From Streptomyces atratus (GTDB lineage: Bacteria > Actinomycetota > Actinomycetes > Streptomycetales > Streptomycetaceae), in NCBI RefSeq assembly GCF_014648655.1, contig NZ_BMRN01000032.1, positions 1-64,000 of the forward strand: a stretch of DNA of 64,000 nt. The letters are read 5' to 3'. The notes under the pieces were generated by a model. It was given only the letters and a program-made list of their open reading frames with translations, was not told the origin of the DNA and made no database searches. The position numbers were made by a program, and so were the translations under genes. Within the stretch, counting starts at the first letter, position 1; every line of letters begins with the position of its first letter. This document shows, piece after piece, positions 52,477 through 64,000 of the stretch.

Positions 52477-54123
52477 TCAGCTCTCCGCTCCGTCGCCGGT
52501 CCGCCGGAGGGCGGCCTGTGCCGAGGCGAGGCGTTCGGCTTCGTTGCGGCCCGTGGTCCTGCCGCCCGTGACGTCGTCGGCCCAGCCCAGCAGCCGGTGC
52601 AGCTGTGGGTCGGTCGAGGACGCGTCGATGCGGGGCTCGCCGACGACGACCTCTCCGCCCGTTCCGTCAAGGGCGATGAAGGTGCCTTCGGGCAGGGTGC
52701 GTCCGCCTGCCCGGACGCAGCCGTCGGCGGCGTCGACGGTGAGGTTCGCGGCACCCACGACGGCGGGTTTCCCCATCGACCGCGCCACCACGGCCGCATG
52801 ACTCGTCGGGCCGCCGCGAGCGGTGACCACCCCGGCGGCGGCGGCCAGGCCGTGCATGTCGAGCGGGGAGGTTTCGGGGCGCAGCAGGACGACCGGCCCT
52901 CCCGCGGCGAGCCGGGCCGCGCTGTCGGCGGTGGTCGCCACTCGGCCGACAGCGACTCCCGGGGAGGCGCCCAGCCCCCGGGTGAACAGGTCGCGGGGTT
53001 CGATCGCCGTGATCCGAGGCGTACGTACGTGGGTGAGGTGCTGCGGTGAAACGCGGAGCAGCGCCTCGTCGCGCCCGATCGTTCCCGCGTCGGCCAGATC
53101 GACCGCGACCCGGACTGCTGCGCGCCCGACGAACCGCCCGCGGCGCACCTGCAGGATCCACAGTTCGCCCGCCTCGAAGGTGAACTCGACGTAGCACGCG
53201 TCGCGGTAGTTCTCCTCGAGCCGGGTCAGGGCGGACAGCAGGCGGGTCCACACCTCGGGTTCCCGGTCGGCCAGTTCGCTCAGGGGCTCGGTCAGTGACG
53301 AGCCCGAGACGACGTCTTCGCCTTGGCGGCCGAACAGGGCCTCACCGAACGGGACATGCTCGCCGGTGTTGGGATCACGGCTGAACGCGACGCCCGTCCC
53401 GCTGCGTTGGTCACGATTGCCGAACACCATCGCCTGTACGGTCACGGCGGTGCCGAGGTCGTGCGGGATGCCGTGCAGTTCGCGGTAGGTCTTCGCGCGC
53501 GGTGTGTTCCACGACGAGAACACGGCCTCGACGGCGAGCTCCAACTGGCGGGTGGCGTCCTCGGGCACGCTGTCGCCGCTGCGTTCTGCGATGAGCTGTT
53601 CGACGTCCTGGATCGCCTCGGCGAGGCGGCTCGTGTCGGTGTCCTGTCCGGCGAGCGCACGGTCGATGCCCGCCAGGCTCTCCGGGCCCACGCCGGCGAC
53701 CTCGGAGGCGAAGCTGGTCAGAAACCTCAGCCGCGAGTCGAGTGCGAACCGCAGGTCGCCCGTCTCGTCGGCCAGGGTGGTGGTCGCCTCGGTGGTGAGC
53801 CCGAGGTTGAGGACGGTGCTCATCATGCCGGGCATCGACACGCTGCCGCCGGAGCGGACGGACACCGCAAGCGGTCGCTGTGGACCGCCGAGCCTGCGTT
53901 GCGTGGCGGCTTCGAGGTCGTCGACGGCGGCCGCCAGTTCGGCGTCGAGGCCGCTGGGCAGCCCTCCGGTGCGGAGGAAGGTGCGGCACGCCTCCGTGCT
54001 GATGACGAAGCCCGGCGGCACGGGCAGTCCCAGACGGCGGAGCACGACGAGACCGAGTGCCTTGCCGCCGAGGACTTCCGCCGTCTCCTCGACCTCGGCC
54101 GAAATCGGGTGAATCCAGGTCAT
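52477..54123 (-). CDS. PPDK-like protein lacking the PEP-binding barrel
   Basis: The product is 548 residues from ATG 54123. The N-terminal ATP-grasp domain of pyruvate phosphate dikinase/PEP synthase is clear (LGGKALGLVVLRRLGLPVPP, GFVISTEAC, SVRSGGSVSMPGMMSTVLNL, RDACYVEFTFEAGELWILQV). It is followed by the mobile His domain with GGPTSHAAVVARSMGKPAVV (phospho-His). The C-terminal TIM barrel of about 350 residues that binds PEP/pyruvate is absent; PPDK is normally about 870 residues. The protein could therefore charge its His from ATP and pass phosphate to a separate partner. It is last in an operon with two regulators. Confidence 0.85.
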   Translation of the reverse strand: MTWIHPISAEVEETAEVLGGKALGLVVLRRLGLPVPPGFVISTEACRTFLRTGGLPSGLDAELAAAVDDLEAATQRRLGGPQRPLAVSVRSGGSVSMPGMMSTVLNLGLTTEATTTLADETGDLRFALDSRLRFLTSFASEVAGVGPESLAGIDRALAGQDTDTSRLAEAIQDVEQLIAERSGDSVPEDATRQLELAVEAVFSSWNTPRAKTYRELHGIPHDLGTAVTVQAMVFGNRDQRSGTGVAFSRDPNTGEHVPFGEALFGRQGEDVVSGSSLTEPLSELADREPEVWTRLLSALTRLEENYRDACYVEFTFEAGELWILQVRRGRFVGRAAVRVAVDLADAGTIGRDEALLRVSPQHLTHVRTPRITAIEPRDLFTRGLGASPGVAVGRVATTADSAARLAAGGPVVLLRPETSPLDMHGLAAAAGVVTARGGPTSHAAVVARSMGKPAVVGAANLTVDAADGCVRAGGRTLPEGTFIALDGTGGEVVVGEPRIDASSTDPQLHRLLGWADDVTGGRTTGRNEAERLASAQAALRRTGDGAES

Positions 54124-54200
54124 CGCGTGGTCATCTCTGCGTCGCCTTTGCTGGTTCGGCTGCGGGGTCTGCGCCATGCGCGGGGTGGCGGGCGGCGAAT

Positions 54201-54833
54201 TCAATGGCGCGGGATGCCGAGGGTGGCCAGCAGGTCCTCGTGCAGCTGGAACCACACGGTGTGATACGAGGACGTGCTGTCCGTCACGTACTCCAGAGCG
54301 CCGGCCCTCGCCCGGGCGAGCGCGTCGGCGAGCCGGACGGGGTAGCGCTGGAAGCGGAGCAACGCCGCGGACAGCTCGGCGCAGAGGGGCTCGGCACGCT
54401 GGTGGAACTCCGTGAACCGGTCGAGCACCCGGGCGTCGTAGGAGGGATCGCTGTGGTCGTTCATCGTCATGGAGCCGTCTACGGTGCGGGTCTGCCATGC
54501 CGTGCAGAGATCGAGCAGCTCGGGGTTGAGTACCAGGAACCGGTCGAACGCCGCGGTCAGTCGGGCCCGGGCTCCGGCTTCCTCCAACTCGTCGGCGATC
54601 TGCTCGGCGTCCGCGGCTCGGCCCTCCTCCGTAAGGCCCCATCCGCCGAAGTCGCCCGCGGCATGGGTGACGAGTCCGGCCACGGCGAGGTCGATCAGTT
54701 CCGATTCGACGTCGGACTCGGGGAGTCCCGACGCCCTGGCCACCCCGGAGAGGCCGGAGAAGCCGATGCAGCGGAGGGTGTGAAGCACCAGCAGGTCGGT
54801 GCTGGTGGTGTGGGACGAAACAGGCTGGGTCAT
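54201..54833 (-). CDS. winged-helix (MarR-like) regulator next to PPDK-like gene
   Basis: The product is 210 residues. The N-terminal winged helix (LLVLHTLRCIGFSGLSGVAR, ASGLPESDVESELIDLAVAG, LVTHAAGDFGGWGLTEEGRA) is followed by a long helical part (RFTEFHQRAEPLCAELSAAL, FQRYPVRLADALARARAGA). The family is commonly found beside PPDK-like genes, which suggests a functional link. It overlaps the TetR gene by 4 bp and precedes the PPDK-like gene by 77 bp. Confidence 0.7.
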   Translation of the reverse strand: MTQPVSSHTTSTDLLVLHTLRCIGFSGLSGVARASGLPESDVESELIDLAVAGLVTHAAGDFGGWGLTEEGRAADAEQIADELEEAGARARLTAAFDRFLVLNPELLDLCTAWQTRTVDGSMTMNDHSDPSYDARVLDRFTEFHQRAEPLCAELSAALLRFQRYPVRLADALARARAGALEYVTDSTSSYHTVWFQLHEDLLATLGIPRH

Positions 54834-56035
54834 GGCGCGGCCCCATCAGGTGTGGTGTGGGAGACATCTGCGGTCGTGAGATCGAAGGTGGCCGCTCCAT
54901 GGGCGGCACCGGGTCCTTGGGCTCGGGTGACGATCGTGCCGTGCTGCACGCGTACCGCGTACTCGGTGGCGTCGTCGGCGTCCGGTACGCCGACGGCCGA
55001 CGCCAGCAGACCGCGCTCGTCCAGGACGAGGCGGAGGCGTGGCCAGGCGCCGGGTTCGAACACGCGCCGCAGGCACCGGGCGAAGTCACCGGCCCTCAGC
55101 TGTACGAGGCGGCCGGTCTCGGCCGGGTCCGCCGTCGTGACGACCACGGTGATCCGGTCGCCGGTCCGTGCGGCGCGGACAGCCTCCTCGGCGGCTTTCA
55201 GGCGGTTGGTGCCGAGGAGCGTGATCACCCCGTCCTCGGCGAAGCCGACGGGGCGGTGCGTGATGAGATCCTGCAGCTCCTGCGGCGGGGACCAGCGGTC
55301 CCGGCAGGCTCGGGCCGGCGGGACGTAGGGCAGGTGCGGAGGGTTCCAGGTGTCGGCGAGGGCGAGCCCGCCCAGATGCGCGCAGGCCTGAACGATGTCG
55401 AAGGGGTCGCCGAAGCCGAGCGCCGGATCCGCCGAGGCCCCCGGGCCCTCCAGCAGCCTCAGGACCAGCTGGGCCCGCCGGACTTGGCGCACGAACGGGG
55501 CGTCGGCGGGCGCGTGCGACTCGAGCGCGAGTGCCAGCAGCAGAGCCTCGAGGTGGGTCACCTGTCCGAACGCGTCGCGGATCGGTTCGTCGTCGAGAAC
55601 CCCGGCCGGCGAGCGGAGATGCGCCTGGCCGAAGGAGGGGGTGCCGTCGGCCAGGGGCATTCGTTCGAGCCAGGTCCGGGCGAATGCGCCCAACGCGTCG
55701 GCGATGGATCCCTCGGACGGTGCCGGAGGCTGCGGGACCGTGCTGGTGGTGCCAGACTCCGCGATGGCGTTCTGCTCCGTCGTGCCGCTCCGATTCGCGG
55801 AGTCGCTGTGCTCAGCCGTGGCGGCACGCTCGACCATGTCGACCAGCACCGCCAGATAGAGAGCGCGTTTGCTCGGGAAGTTCGAGTACACCGCGCCACG
55901 CGTCAGCTCGGCCCGCTCGGCGATCTCGTCCACCTTTGCCGCCGCGTAGCCGCGCTCGGTGAACTCCGCCTTCGCCGCGGCGAGTACGGCCGCGCGCGTG
56001 CGCTCCTGCTGCTGAGCCCGGGTCAGACGCACCAT
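54830..56035 (-). CDS. TetR-family regulator with long C-terminal extension
   Basis: The product is about 401 residues from ATG 56035, with GGGAGG 8 bases upstream (a GTG at 56044 overlaps that site and is less likely). The TetR helix-turn-helix is standard (GYAAAKVDEIAERAELTRGA, VYSNFPSKRALYLAVLVDMV). After a Ser/Thr/Pro linker, a second region of about 260 residues is not a standard TetR ligand domain, and its last third (RITVVVTTADPAETGRLVQL) may be a separate domain. It is twice the usual TetR length. It is first of three co-directional overlapping genes. Confidence 0.8.
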   Translation of the reverse strand: MVRLTRAQQQERTRAAVLAAAKAEFTERGYAAAKVDEIAERAELTRGAVYSNFPSKRALYLAVLVDMVERAATAEHSDSANRSGTTEQNAIAESGTTSTVPQPPAPSEGSIADALGAFARTWLERMPLADGTPSFGQAHLRSPAGVLDDEPIRDAFGQVTHLEALLLALALESHAPADAPFVRQVRRAQLVLRLLEGPGASADPALGFGDPFDIVQACAHLGGLALADTWNPPHLPYVPPARACRDRWSPPQELQDLITHRPVGFAEDGVITLLGTNRLKAAEEAVRAARTGDRITVVVTTADPAETGRLVQLRAGDFARCLRRVFEPGAWPRLRLVLDERGLLASAVGVPDADDATEYAVRVQHGTIVTRAQGPGAAHGAATFDLTTADVSHTTPDGAAP

Positions 56036-56341
56036 CCGCGACACCTCCCTGTCCGTTCGCCGCCGTTCACAGCAGAAGATACACGGAACATCCTGATGAT
56101 GAGACCATCCGAGTCCCGGACCGTGCGAAGCGGACGGCTGTCGGCCGACCGGTTCAGGCTGCCGGTCGCCCAGGCCCGTAGGGGCCGGCCGGACGAGCCG
56201 TCAGAAAGCGCCGACCGGACCGGTGCGGTCGCCGTATTTCTCTATGGGTTCGTGAAGCTCCCTCCCTGCTGGGATGCACCGACTTCGGGATGCGCCAAGT
56301 AAATCCTTGCCCGAATCTTCAGGCGTTGAGATCCTCGATCG

Positions 56342-56623
56342 ATGGCCGCACCTTATGGATTACTCAGCCGTAACGAGATCGAAGCCATTGCTTGCTGTGC
56401 CGTTCTCGGTGCCTATGAACCGCGACCGCGTTACTGTTTCGGGCTTTCTTTCATTGCGGTGGCTCCTGGAATTTCGCTGGTGGTGTGCCGTATAGCCTTC
56501 CGGCTCGCGCGTCGGCGTCTGCTGCGCCGGCTCCAGCGGTCCCACGGCGGTGTCCGGTTCGAGTGGCCGGACCTCCTCGCCGAGGTGCGCCGCCGTGATC
56601 GGAACACCTCCTTCCGCACGTGA
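56342..56623 (+). CDS. small membrane protein, doubtful
   Basis: The product is 93 residues from ATG 56342. The middle (YCFGLSFIAVAPGISLVVCR) may be one membrane helix, followed by an Arg-rich stretch and an acidic tail (FEWPDLLAEVRRRDRNTSF). The first half has unusually low G+C at third positions, the second half normal. No family is recognised. It could be a real small gene or a remnant. Confidence 0.35.
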   Translation: MAAPYGLLSRNEIEAIACCAVLGAYEPRPRYCFGLSFIAVAPGISLVVCRIAFRLARRRLLRRLQRSHGGVRFEWPDLLAEVRRRDRNTSFRT

Positions 56624-57181
56624 TGACCGTGTGTTTTGCCCTCCGGGTCCACCGGGATGATGGTCCGGTACGAAGGGTCATCATCGCTGTCTCGCCCTTG
56701 CGGCGCCAGGCTTCGACGGTGTCGGCGGCCGGAGAAATGATCAGCCCGCAGCGGTGCTGACGAATGCCCTGTACAGGATCTTCATCTTGACAGACATCGA
56801 CCGAAAGCGATCAAATTTTCGCAGTGTCACGGTGCTCCGTGACCGAAGGGCGAGTAAGGAATCCGCTGGACGCGGATATTCTGCCATGGGGGGCGACTTT
56901 CGTATGCGAAGGCTGTGCGGTCTGCGCTTTTTCACCGCCACGACCATTGCTGTCGTCCTCTTCCCGCACCGGATCCGCCCGCGGCGGTATTACGCCGAAA
57001 AAGCATGGGTGAAATCCCATCGGTGTGCCCGCGCGGCGCCTGATTCCGTTCACGCCGGTTCGGCGCGGTGAGCCGCTGAGCCAAACCGGAAGCACCCACC
57101 ACAGCAGCCCTCCCGGCTGCTCATTTCCTCCGACGCACGATCGCCCTCCGGCCCCCAACACGCACCCGAGGTGATTGATCA
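56624..57181. other. low-G+C intergenic region upstream of the polyketide cluster regulator
   Basis: This region of about 560 bp has visibly lower G+C than the surroundings, and no frame has family motifs on either strand. It contains several AT-rich blocks (near 56810-56880) and short hairpins (for example TCACGG and CCGTGA around 56826-56841). It is the natural place for the promoter and attenuation signals of the StrR-like regulator. I cannot assign specific boxes. Confidence 0.45.
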
Positions 57182-58243
57182 ATGATCGGTAGATTGAAAG
57201 CCCATGCCGCGCGCACGCCGGAGGTGTCCGGCTTCGACGTGCCGGGACGGGGCAGCGGGACGGGCACGTCCTCGGCCGCCGGGGCCGCTCAGTCATCGGC
57301 CATCGAGTGCGTGTCCGTCGCAGCCCTGACGACCTCGGACACCCCGAGATCCGGTGGGGAGGACGAGGAGCACGTCCAACTGCTCGCAACGCTGCAGACA
57401 CGGCTCCCGCCCATCGTCGTGCATCGTCCCACGATGCGCGTCATCGACGGTGCACACCGGTTACGCGCAGCGGTCGTGCGCGGCGACGACCGGATCATGG
57501 TCCGCTACTTCGACGGCGCGGAGGCGGACGCCTTCGTGCTGGCGGTCCGGCTGAACAGCGAGCACGGACTGCCTCTGTCGCTGACCGACCGGAAGGCCGC
57601 GGCGGCCCGGATCGTCGCATCGCACCCCCAGTGGTCCGACCGCAGGATCGCGGAGGTCGTGGGGCTGGCGGCGAACACGGTGGGGGCGATACGGCAGCGT
57701 TCGACTGCGCAAAATGAGCAGCCGAACGCCAGTATCGGCCGGGACGGACGCATGCGCCCCCGCAACGGAGCCGAGGGACGGCTGCGCGCCGGGGAGTTGA
57801 TGAAGGCCAACCCGGATGCCTCGCTGCGGGAGATCGCCAGGCTCGCCGGGATCTCGGCGGCCACGGCCAGCGACGTCCGGGCCCGGCTCAACCGTGGTGA
57901 GCCGCTGGTCACGCCGCAACAGCAGCAGGCCGGCGCGCGCGAAAGCCCTGCGGGTTCGGCGGCCCGGCGCTCCGTTCGGTCGGGCTGCCCGGCCAGCGAA
58001 GTCCTGCTGGTGAGCCTCAGCAAGGACCCCTCGCTGCGGCTCACCATGGCGGGCAAGATCCTGCTGCGTGCGCTGCGGGCCTCCTCGGTCGACGCCGATG
58101 GATGGTCCCGGATCGTGGACGCGGTCCCGCCCCACCGTCAGGAGGTCGTGGCCCGTCTCGCCCGGGAGTGCGCCAACGCGTGGCAGCTCCTGGCGGATCG
58201 GCTGGCGGAACGCACGTCCGAGGGATCGACGGAGGCGGGTTGA
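57182..58243 (+). CDS. StrR/ParB-like pathway-specific transcriptional activator
   Basis: The product is 353 residues from ATG 57182. The N-terminal ParB-like domain has HVQLLATLQTRLPPIVVHRP, TMRVIDGAHRLRAAVVRGDD and VLAVRLNSEHGLPLSLTDRK. A helix-turn-helix follows (HPQWSDRRIAEVVGLAANTV) and then a second one (NPDASLREIARLAGISAATA). This is the layout of StrR/NovG-type activators of antibiotic clusters. A StrR-type binding box lies inside the gene. It is the first gene before a divergent hydrolase and the P450/PKS genes and so is the likely cluster activator. Confidence 0.85.
   Translation: MIGRLKAHAARTPEVSGFDVPGRGSGTGTSSAAGAAQSSAIECVSVAALTTSDTPRSGGEDEEHVQLLATLQTRLPPIVVHRPTMRVIDGAHRLRAAVVRGDDRIMVRYFDGAEADAFVLAVRLNSEHGLPLSLTDRKAAAARIVASHPQWSDRRIAEVVGLAANTVGAIRQRSTAQNEQPNASIGRDGRMRPRNGAEGRLRAGELMKANPDASLREIARLAGISAATASDVRARLNRGEPLVTPQQQQAGARESPAGSAARRSVRSGCPASEVLLVSLSKDPSLRLTMAGKILLRALRASSVDADGWSRIVDAVPPHRQEVVARLARECANAWQLLADRLAERTSEGSTEAG
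57699..57727 (+). promoter_or_regulatory. StrR-type operator inside the activator gene
   Basis: GTTCGACTG, an 11-base spacer, and CAGCCGAAC fit the published StrR consensus (GTTCGActG, 11 bases, CagTcGAAC) with a single mismatch. The inverted arms are 8 of 9 complementary. The site is within the coding region of the regulator at about residues 173-182. Function is inferred, not shown. Confidence 0.6.
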
Positions 58244-58316
58244 AGCAGGGCACCGGGGCCACGCCGGGACGCGGGCCGGGCTGTGCGTCCGGTCCCGGCG
58301 TGCGTGCCCATCGCGC

Positions 58317-59120
58317 TCAGGGGGTGTCGAGGAACGCGCGGACGTCGTGGACGAACTCCGGGGCCGCCAGGATGTTGTGGCCCCGTCGCGGGTACCGCAC
58401 CAACCGGGCCCCGGGTATCCCGGCGGCGGTCTCGTCGAACATCTCCGGCGGACACATGTGGTCGCGGCCGCCGCACAGCACAAGGGTGGGTGCCGTCACC
58501 TCGGCCAGCCGGTCCCGGACATCGAAGGAGTCCTCGGCCAGCAGCATCGCCTTCATGTCCGAGGGGTCCGGCGGCGGTGGATCCAGGCGGCCCGCGAGCC
58601 ACAGGGGGGCCACCAGCAGGCGTTGCAGCACCGGGTTGCGGGTGATGGCGGGAGCGGCCCGGTGCATGCCGGAGCGGCCTCGTTCGGCCGCCGCGAGCAG
58701 GTCCCGGTGGAAACGGCTGCCGGCCGACCCCAGGGCGTACGCGGTACTGGCCAGGACCAGCCGGTCCACCGCTTCGGGGTGATCGACCGCCACTTGGAGG
58801 GCGATCGAGCCACCGGTCCCGTGGCCGAGTACGGGAACGGGGCCGGAGAACCGTGTGCGCAGCGCCTCGGCGTGCTCGTCGGCCAGCTCACCCATCGTCG
58901 TGCCGACCGGCATGCCCGGGCGGCGGTTGGTCCAGAAGACCTCGTACCCCGCGGCGACGAACGGAGCCACCAGCCGGGCCGCTCTCCTGCGCTGCGGCCC
59001 GGGGGGCGGCACCGTGTGCGTCATCGTGAATCCGGACAGGTAGACCAGCGGCTTCCCGGAGCCGAAGGCCAGATGGGGCAGGCCGGTGCTGAATGTGCCC
59101 TGCCTGGTCGGAAAATCCAT
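58317..59120 (-). CDS. alpha/beta hydrolase homologue without the nucleophile Ser
   Basis: The product is 267 residues from ATG 59120. The fold markers are intact: LVYLSGFTMTHTVPPPGPQR (oxyanion loop), LVLCGGRDHMCPPEMFDETA (Asp) and RLVRYPRRGHNILAAPEFVH (His). The nucleophile elbow reads G99-H-G-T-G where family members have G-x-S-x-G, so the Ser is replaced by Gly101; the Ser at 105 is out of place. It may be a non-hydrolytic member or use another chemistry. It is divergent from the P450 and lies at the edge of the cluster. Confidence 0.8.
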   Translation of the reverse strand: MDFPTRQGTFSTGLPHLAFGSGKPLVYLSGFTMTHTVPPPGPQRRRAARLVAPFVAAGYEVFWTNRRPGMPVGTTMGELADEHAEALRTRFSGPVPVLGHGTGGSIALQVAVDHPEAVDRLVLASTAYALGSAGSRFHRDLLAAAERGRSGMHRAAPAITRNPVLQRLLVAPLWLAGRLDPPPPDPSDMKAMLLAEDSFDVRDRLAEVTAPTLVLCGGRDHMCPPEMFDETAAGIPGARLVRYPRRGHNILAAPEFVHDVRAFLDTP

Positions 59121-59219
59121 GGGAAACCTCTCGTTATTGTTCTGACGTTCCGAGCGTTCGTGGTCACATCTCGTGTGCGCGGCTACGCTGACGTTCGGAA
59201 CGGGGCCACCAAATATCGC

Positions 59220-60464
59220 ATGAATGAGACGAGTTGGTCATCGGGCCGATTGTCCGGCTGGTTTCAGAGAAGAGGCGAGGTGTCGGGGTTGTCTGCCGTA
59301 CTGCATCTGCATCAGCTGGGTCCGTTACCGCAATTCATGACCGGTGCTTTCACCGCTCCGGTGAAACGCATACGGACCCCGCCCGGCGACGCCATGTGGT
59401 TGGTGAGCGACTACGTCCTGGGCCGCCGGGTGCTGTCCGACCGGCGGTTCAGCCGGGCCGCCGCGGTAGTCCCCGGTGCCCCACGGCTGAACTCGGCGGC
59501 TCCGTCCCCCACGTCCATCATGAGCCTGGACGGCACCGACCACGCCCGGTTGCGCAGGATCGTCGCGGCGGCCTTCACCACGGGGAAGGTGGCCGCCCTG
59601 GCCCCGCTGGTGCAGCGGACCGCGGCGGACCTCCTGGAGGGTATGAGCCACTGCGGCAGCCCCGCCGACCTGGTGACTTCTTTCGCCGAACCCCTGCCCG
59701 TGGCCGTACTGGGCACCCTGCTCGGGGTGCCCGTCGAAGACCGGGAGATCTTCGACTCCTCCGTGGAGGTGCTGTTCGACATCACCGCCAGCAGCGATCT
59801 GGAGAAGAGCCGGCAACGGCTCCTGCTGGTCGACTACATGTCCACCCTCATCGACCGCAAGCGGCAACGTGACGACAACGACCTGCTGACCGACCTCATC
59901 CGGGCCCATGACGGCGACGCCCTGTCCAAGGCCGAACTCGTCAGTCTCGGCCTGGCACTTCTCACCGCCGGCTATGAGACGACGGTGGGGCAGATCAGCC
60001 TTGCCGCACTGGCGATACTCCAAGGAGGCGTTCCCAGGGAATTCGTCAAGGATGAGTCACGGGTGAACGAATTGGTCGAAGAATTGTTGCGCGCCAACCC
60101 GTCCACGGCCCTCAGTTTTCCGCGGGTGGCTCTTGAGGACGTCGAACTCGGTGATATCAGCATCCGGGCGGGTGAAGCGGTGGTGGTTTCCTTGCTGCAC
60201 GGAAACCGCGACGACAGGGCATTTACCGAACCTGAAATTCTGCGAGAAGACCGGTCGGCGGCCCACCTCACCTTCGGGCACGGAATACACCGTTGTCTCG
60301 GAGCACCGCTGGCGAGGCTGCAGGTACGAACGGCGCTGCTGCAGCTGTTCGCGTTCTTCCCCGCGCTGCGGTTGACCGAGGACGAGCCCACGGCGCGCTC
60401 CGCCGTGGTGTGGAAGGACGGGCTGATCACGCGCGGGCTGGACTCGTTGCGGGTGACCTGGTGA
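59220..60464 (+). CDS. cytochrome P450
   Basis: The product is 414 residues from ATG 59220. It shows the I-helix LALLTAGYETTVGQISLAAL (oxygen-binding Thr), the K-helix ExxR in ELVEELLRANPSTALSFPRV, and the heme loop LTFGHGIHRCLGAPLARLQV with the Cys ligand near residue 359. All catalytic motifs are intact. It is soluble, typical of bacterial tailoring P450s such as those that hydroxylate or epoxidise polyketides. The PKS starts 140 bp downstream on the same strand. Redox partners are not in the window. Confidence 0.92.
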   Translation: MNETSWSSGRLSGWFQRRGEVSGLSAVLHLHQLGPLPQFMTGAFTAPVKRIRTPPGDAMWLVSDYVLGRRVLSDRRFSRAAAVVPGAPRLNSAAPSPTSIMSLDGTDHARLRRIVAAAFTTGKVAALAPLVQRTAADLLEGMSHCGSPADLVTSFAEPLPVAVLGTLLGVPVEDREIFDSSVEVLFDITASSDLEKSRQRLLLVDYMSTLIDRKRQRDDNDLLTDLIRAHDGDALSKAELVSLGLALLTAGYETTVGQISLAALAILQGGVPREFVKDESRVNELVEELLRANPSTALSFPRVALEDVELGDISIRAGEAVVVSLLHGNRDDRAFTEPEILREDRSAAHLTFGHGIHRCLGAPLARLQVRTALLQLFAFFPALRLTEDEPTARSAVVWKDGLITRGLDSLRVTW

Positions 60465-60603
60465 GTCGTCAGCCGGGCAGCCCACGGCCGACCGGAGAGC
60501 CATGAGGGCCGGGGCGCGGCTCCTGAGAGACCGGTAGCTCCAGAAGGCCGGCGAAACCAAGGCAGGCAGAACCAGAAGGACCAGAAGGGGCGGAGAACCG
60601 ACA

Positions 60604-64000
<3,397 letters not shown>

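Noticed and set aside
59146..59202. Inverted repeat CGTTCCGA / TCGGAACG between hydrolase and P450 genes as a second StrR-type site
   Set aside because: The arms are 41 bp apart and do not fit the 9-11-9 layout; it could be a different operator but the evidence is weak.

Overview
The window is high-GC actinomycete DNA, almost certainly Streptomyces. The evidence is very high G+C at third codon positions, frequent GTG starts, mycothiol- and deazaflavin-type enzymes, and the conserved Streptomyces gene families present. There are no rRNA genes, no tRNA genes that I could recognise, and no CRISPR array.

Layout. (1) About 1-20.4 kb is an accessory, insertion-sequence-rich island. It carries an IS3 end, an IS256-type element with a passenger gene, an IS110-type element, an ISL3-type transposase, an IS630 element interrupted by a group II intron, truncated IS5 and IS110 pieces, and several broken host genes. 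It ends near a frameshifted tyrosine integrase. In the middle (7.8-14.0 kb) is a three-gene cassette. Its first gene encodes a 1574-residue modular protein with the N-terminal signature seen on effectors of Streptomyces contractile injection systems, a long helical Ala-rich body, a hydrophobic Gly/Ala segment and a C-terminal PD-(D/E)XK nuclease-like tip. The two genes after it are of unknown family and are immunity or accessory candidates.

(2) About 20.4-49.6 kb looks like ordinary chromosome: a kinase-Nudix fusion, an M20 dipeptidase, an FAD reductase, a deazaflavin-dependent oxidoreductase with a divergent TetR gene, a two-component system, a mycothiol-dependent isomerase-like protein, an MFS/ROK divergent pair, a SHOCT-ABC transporter operon, a HATPase, a cysteine-synthase-like enzyme, START-fold proteins, a DeoR regulator, a membrane hydrolase, and a beta-helix/AAA+ fusion.

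(3) About 49.6-56 kb is partly degraded (ISAs1 fragment, frameshifted GNAT gene, and a stretch of about 900 bp without a clear gene). It also holds an ArsR-type gene and an operon of TetR, winged-helix and truncated PPDK-like genes.

(4) About 57.2-64 kb is the edge of a modular type I polyketide cluster: a StrR/ParB-like pathway regulator carrying a StrR-type box inside its own reading frame, an alpha/beta hydrolase homologue that lacks the nucleophilic serine, a cytochrome P450, and a polyketide synthase. The synthase starts with a KSQ loading domain, has only a vestigial AT with no active-site serine, then an intact ACP and the KS of module 1. It runs off the window.

The leads most worth following are the orphan effector-toxin cassette, the KSQ / dead-AT loading module, and the intron-split transposase whose frame is restored by exact splicing.
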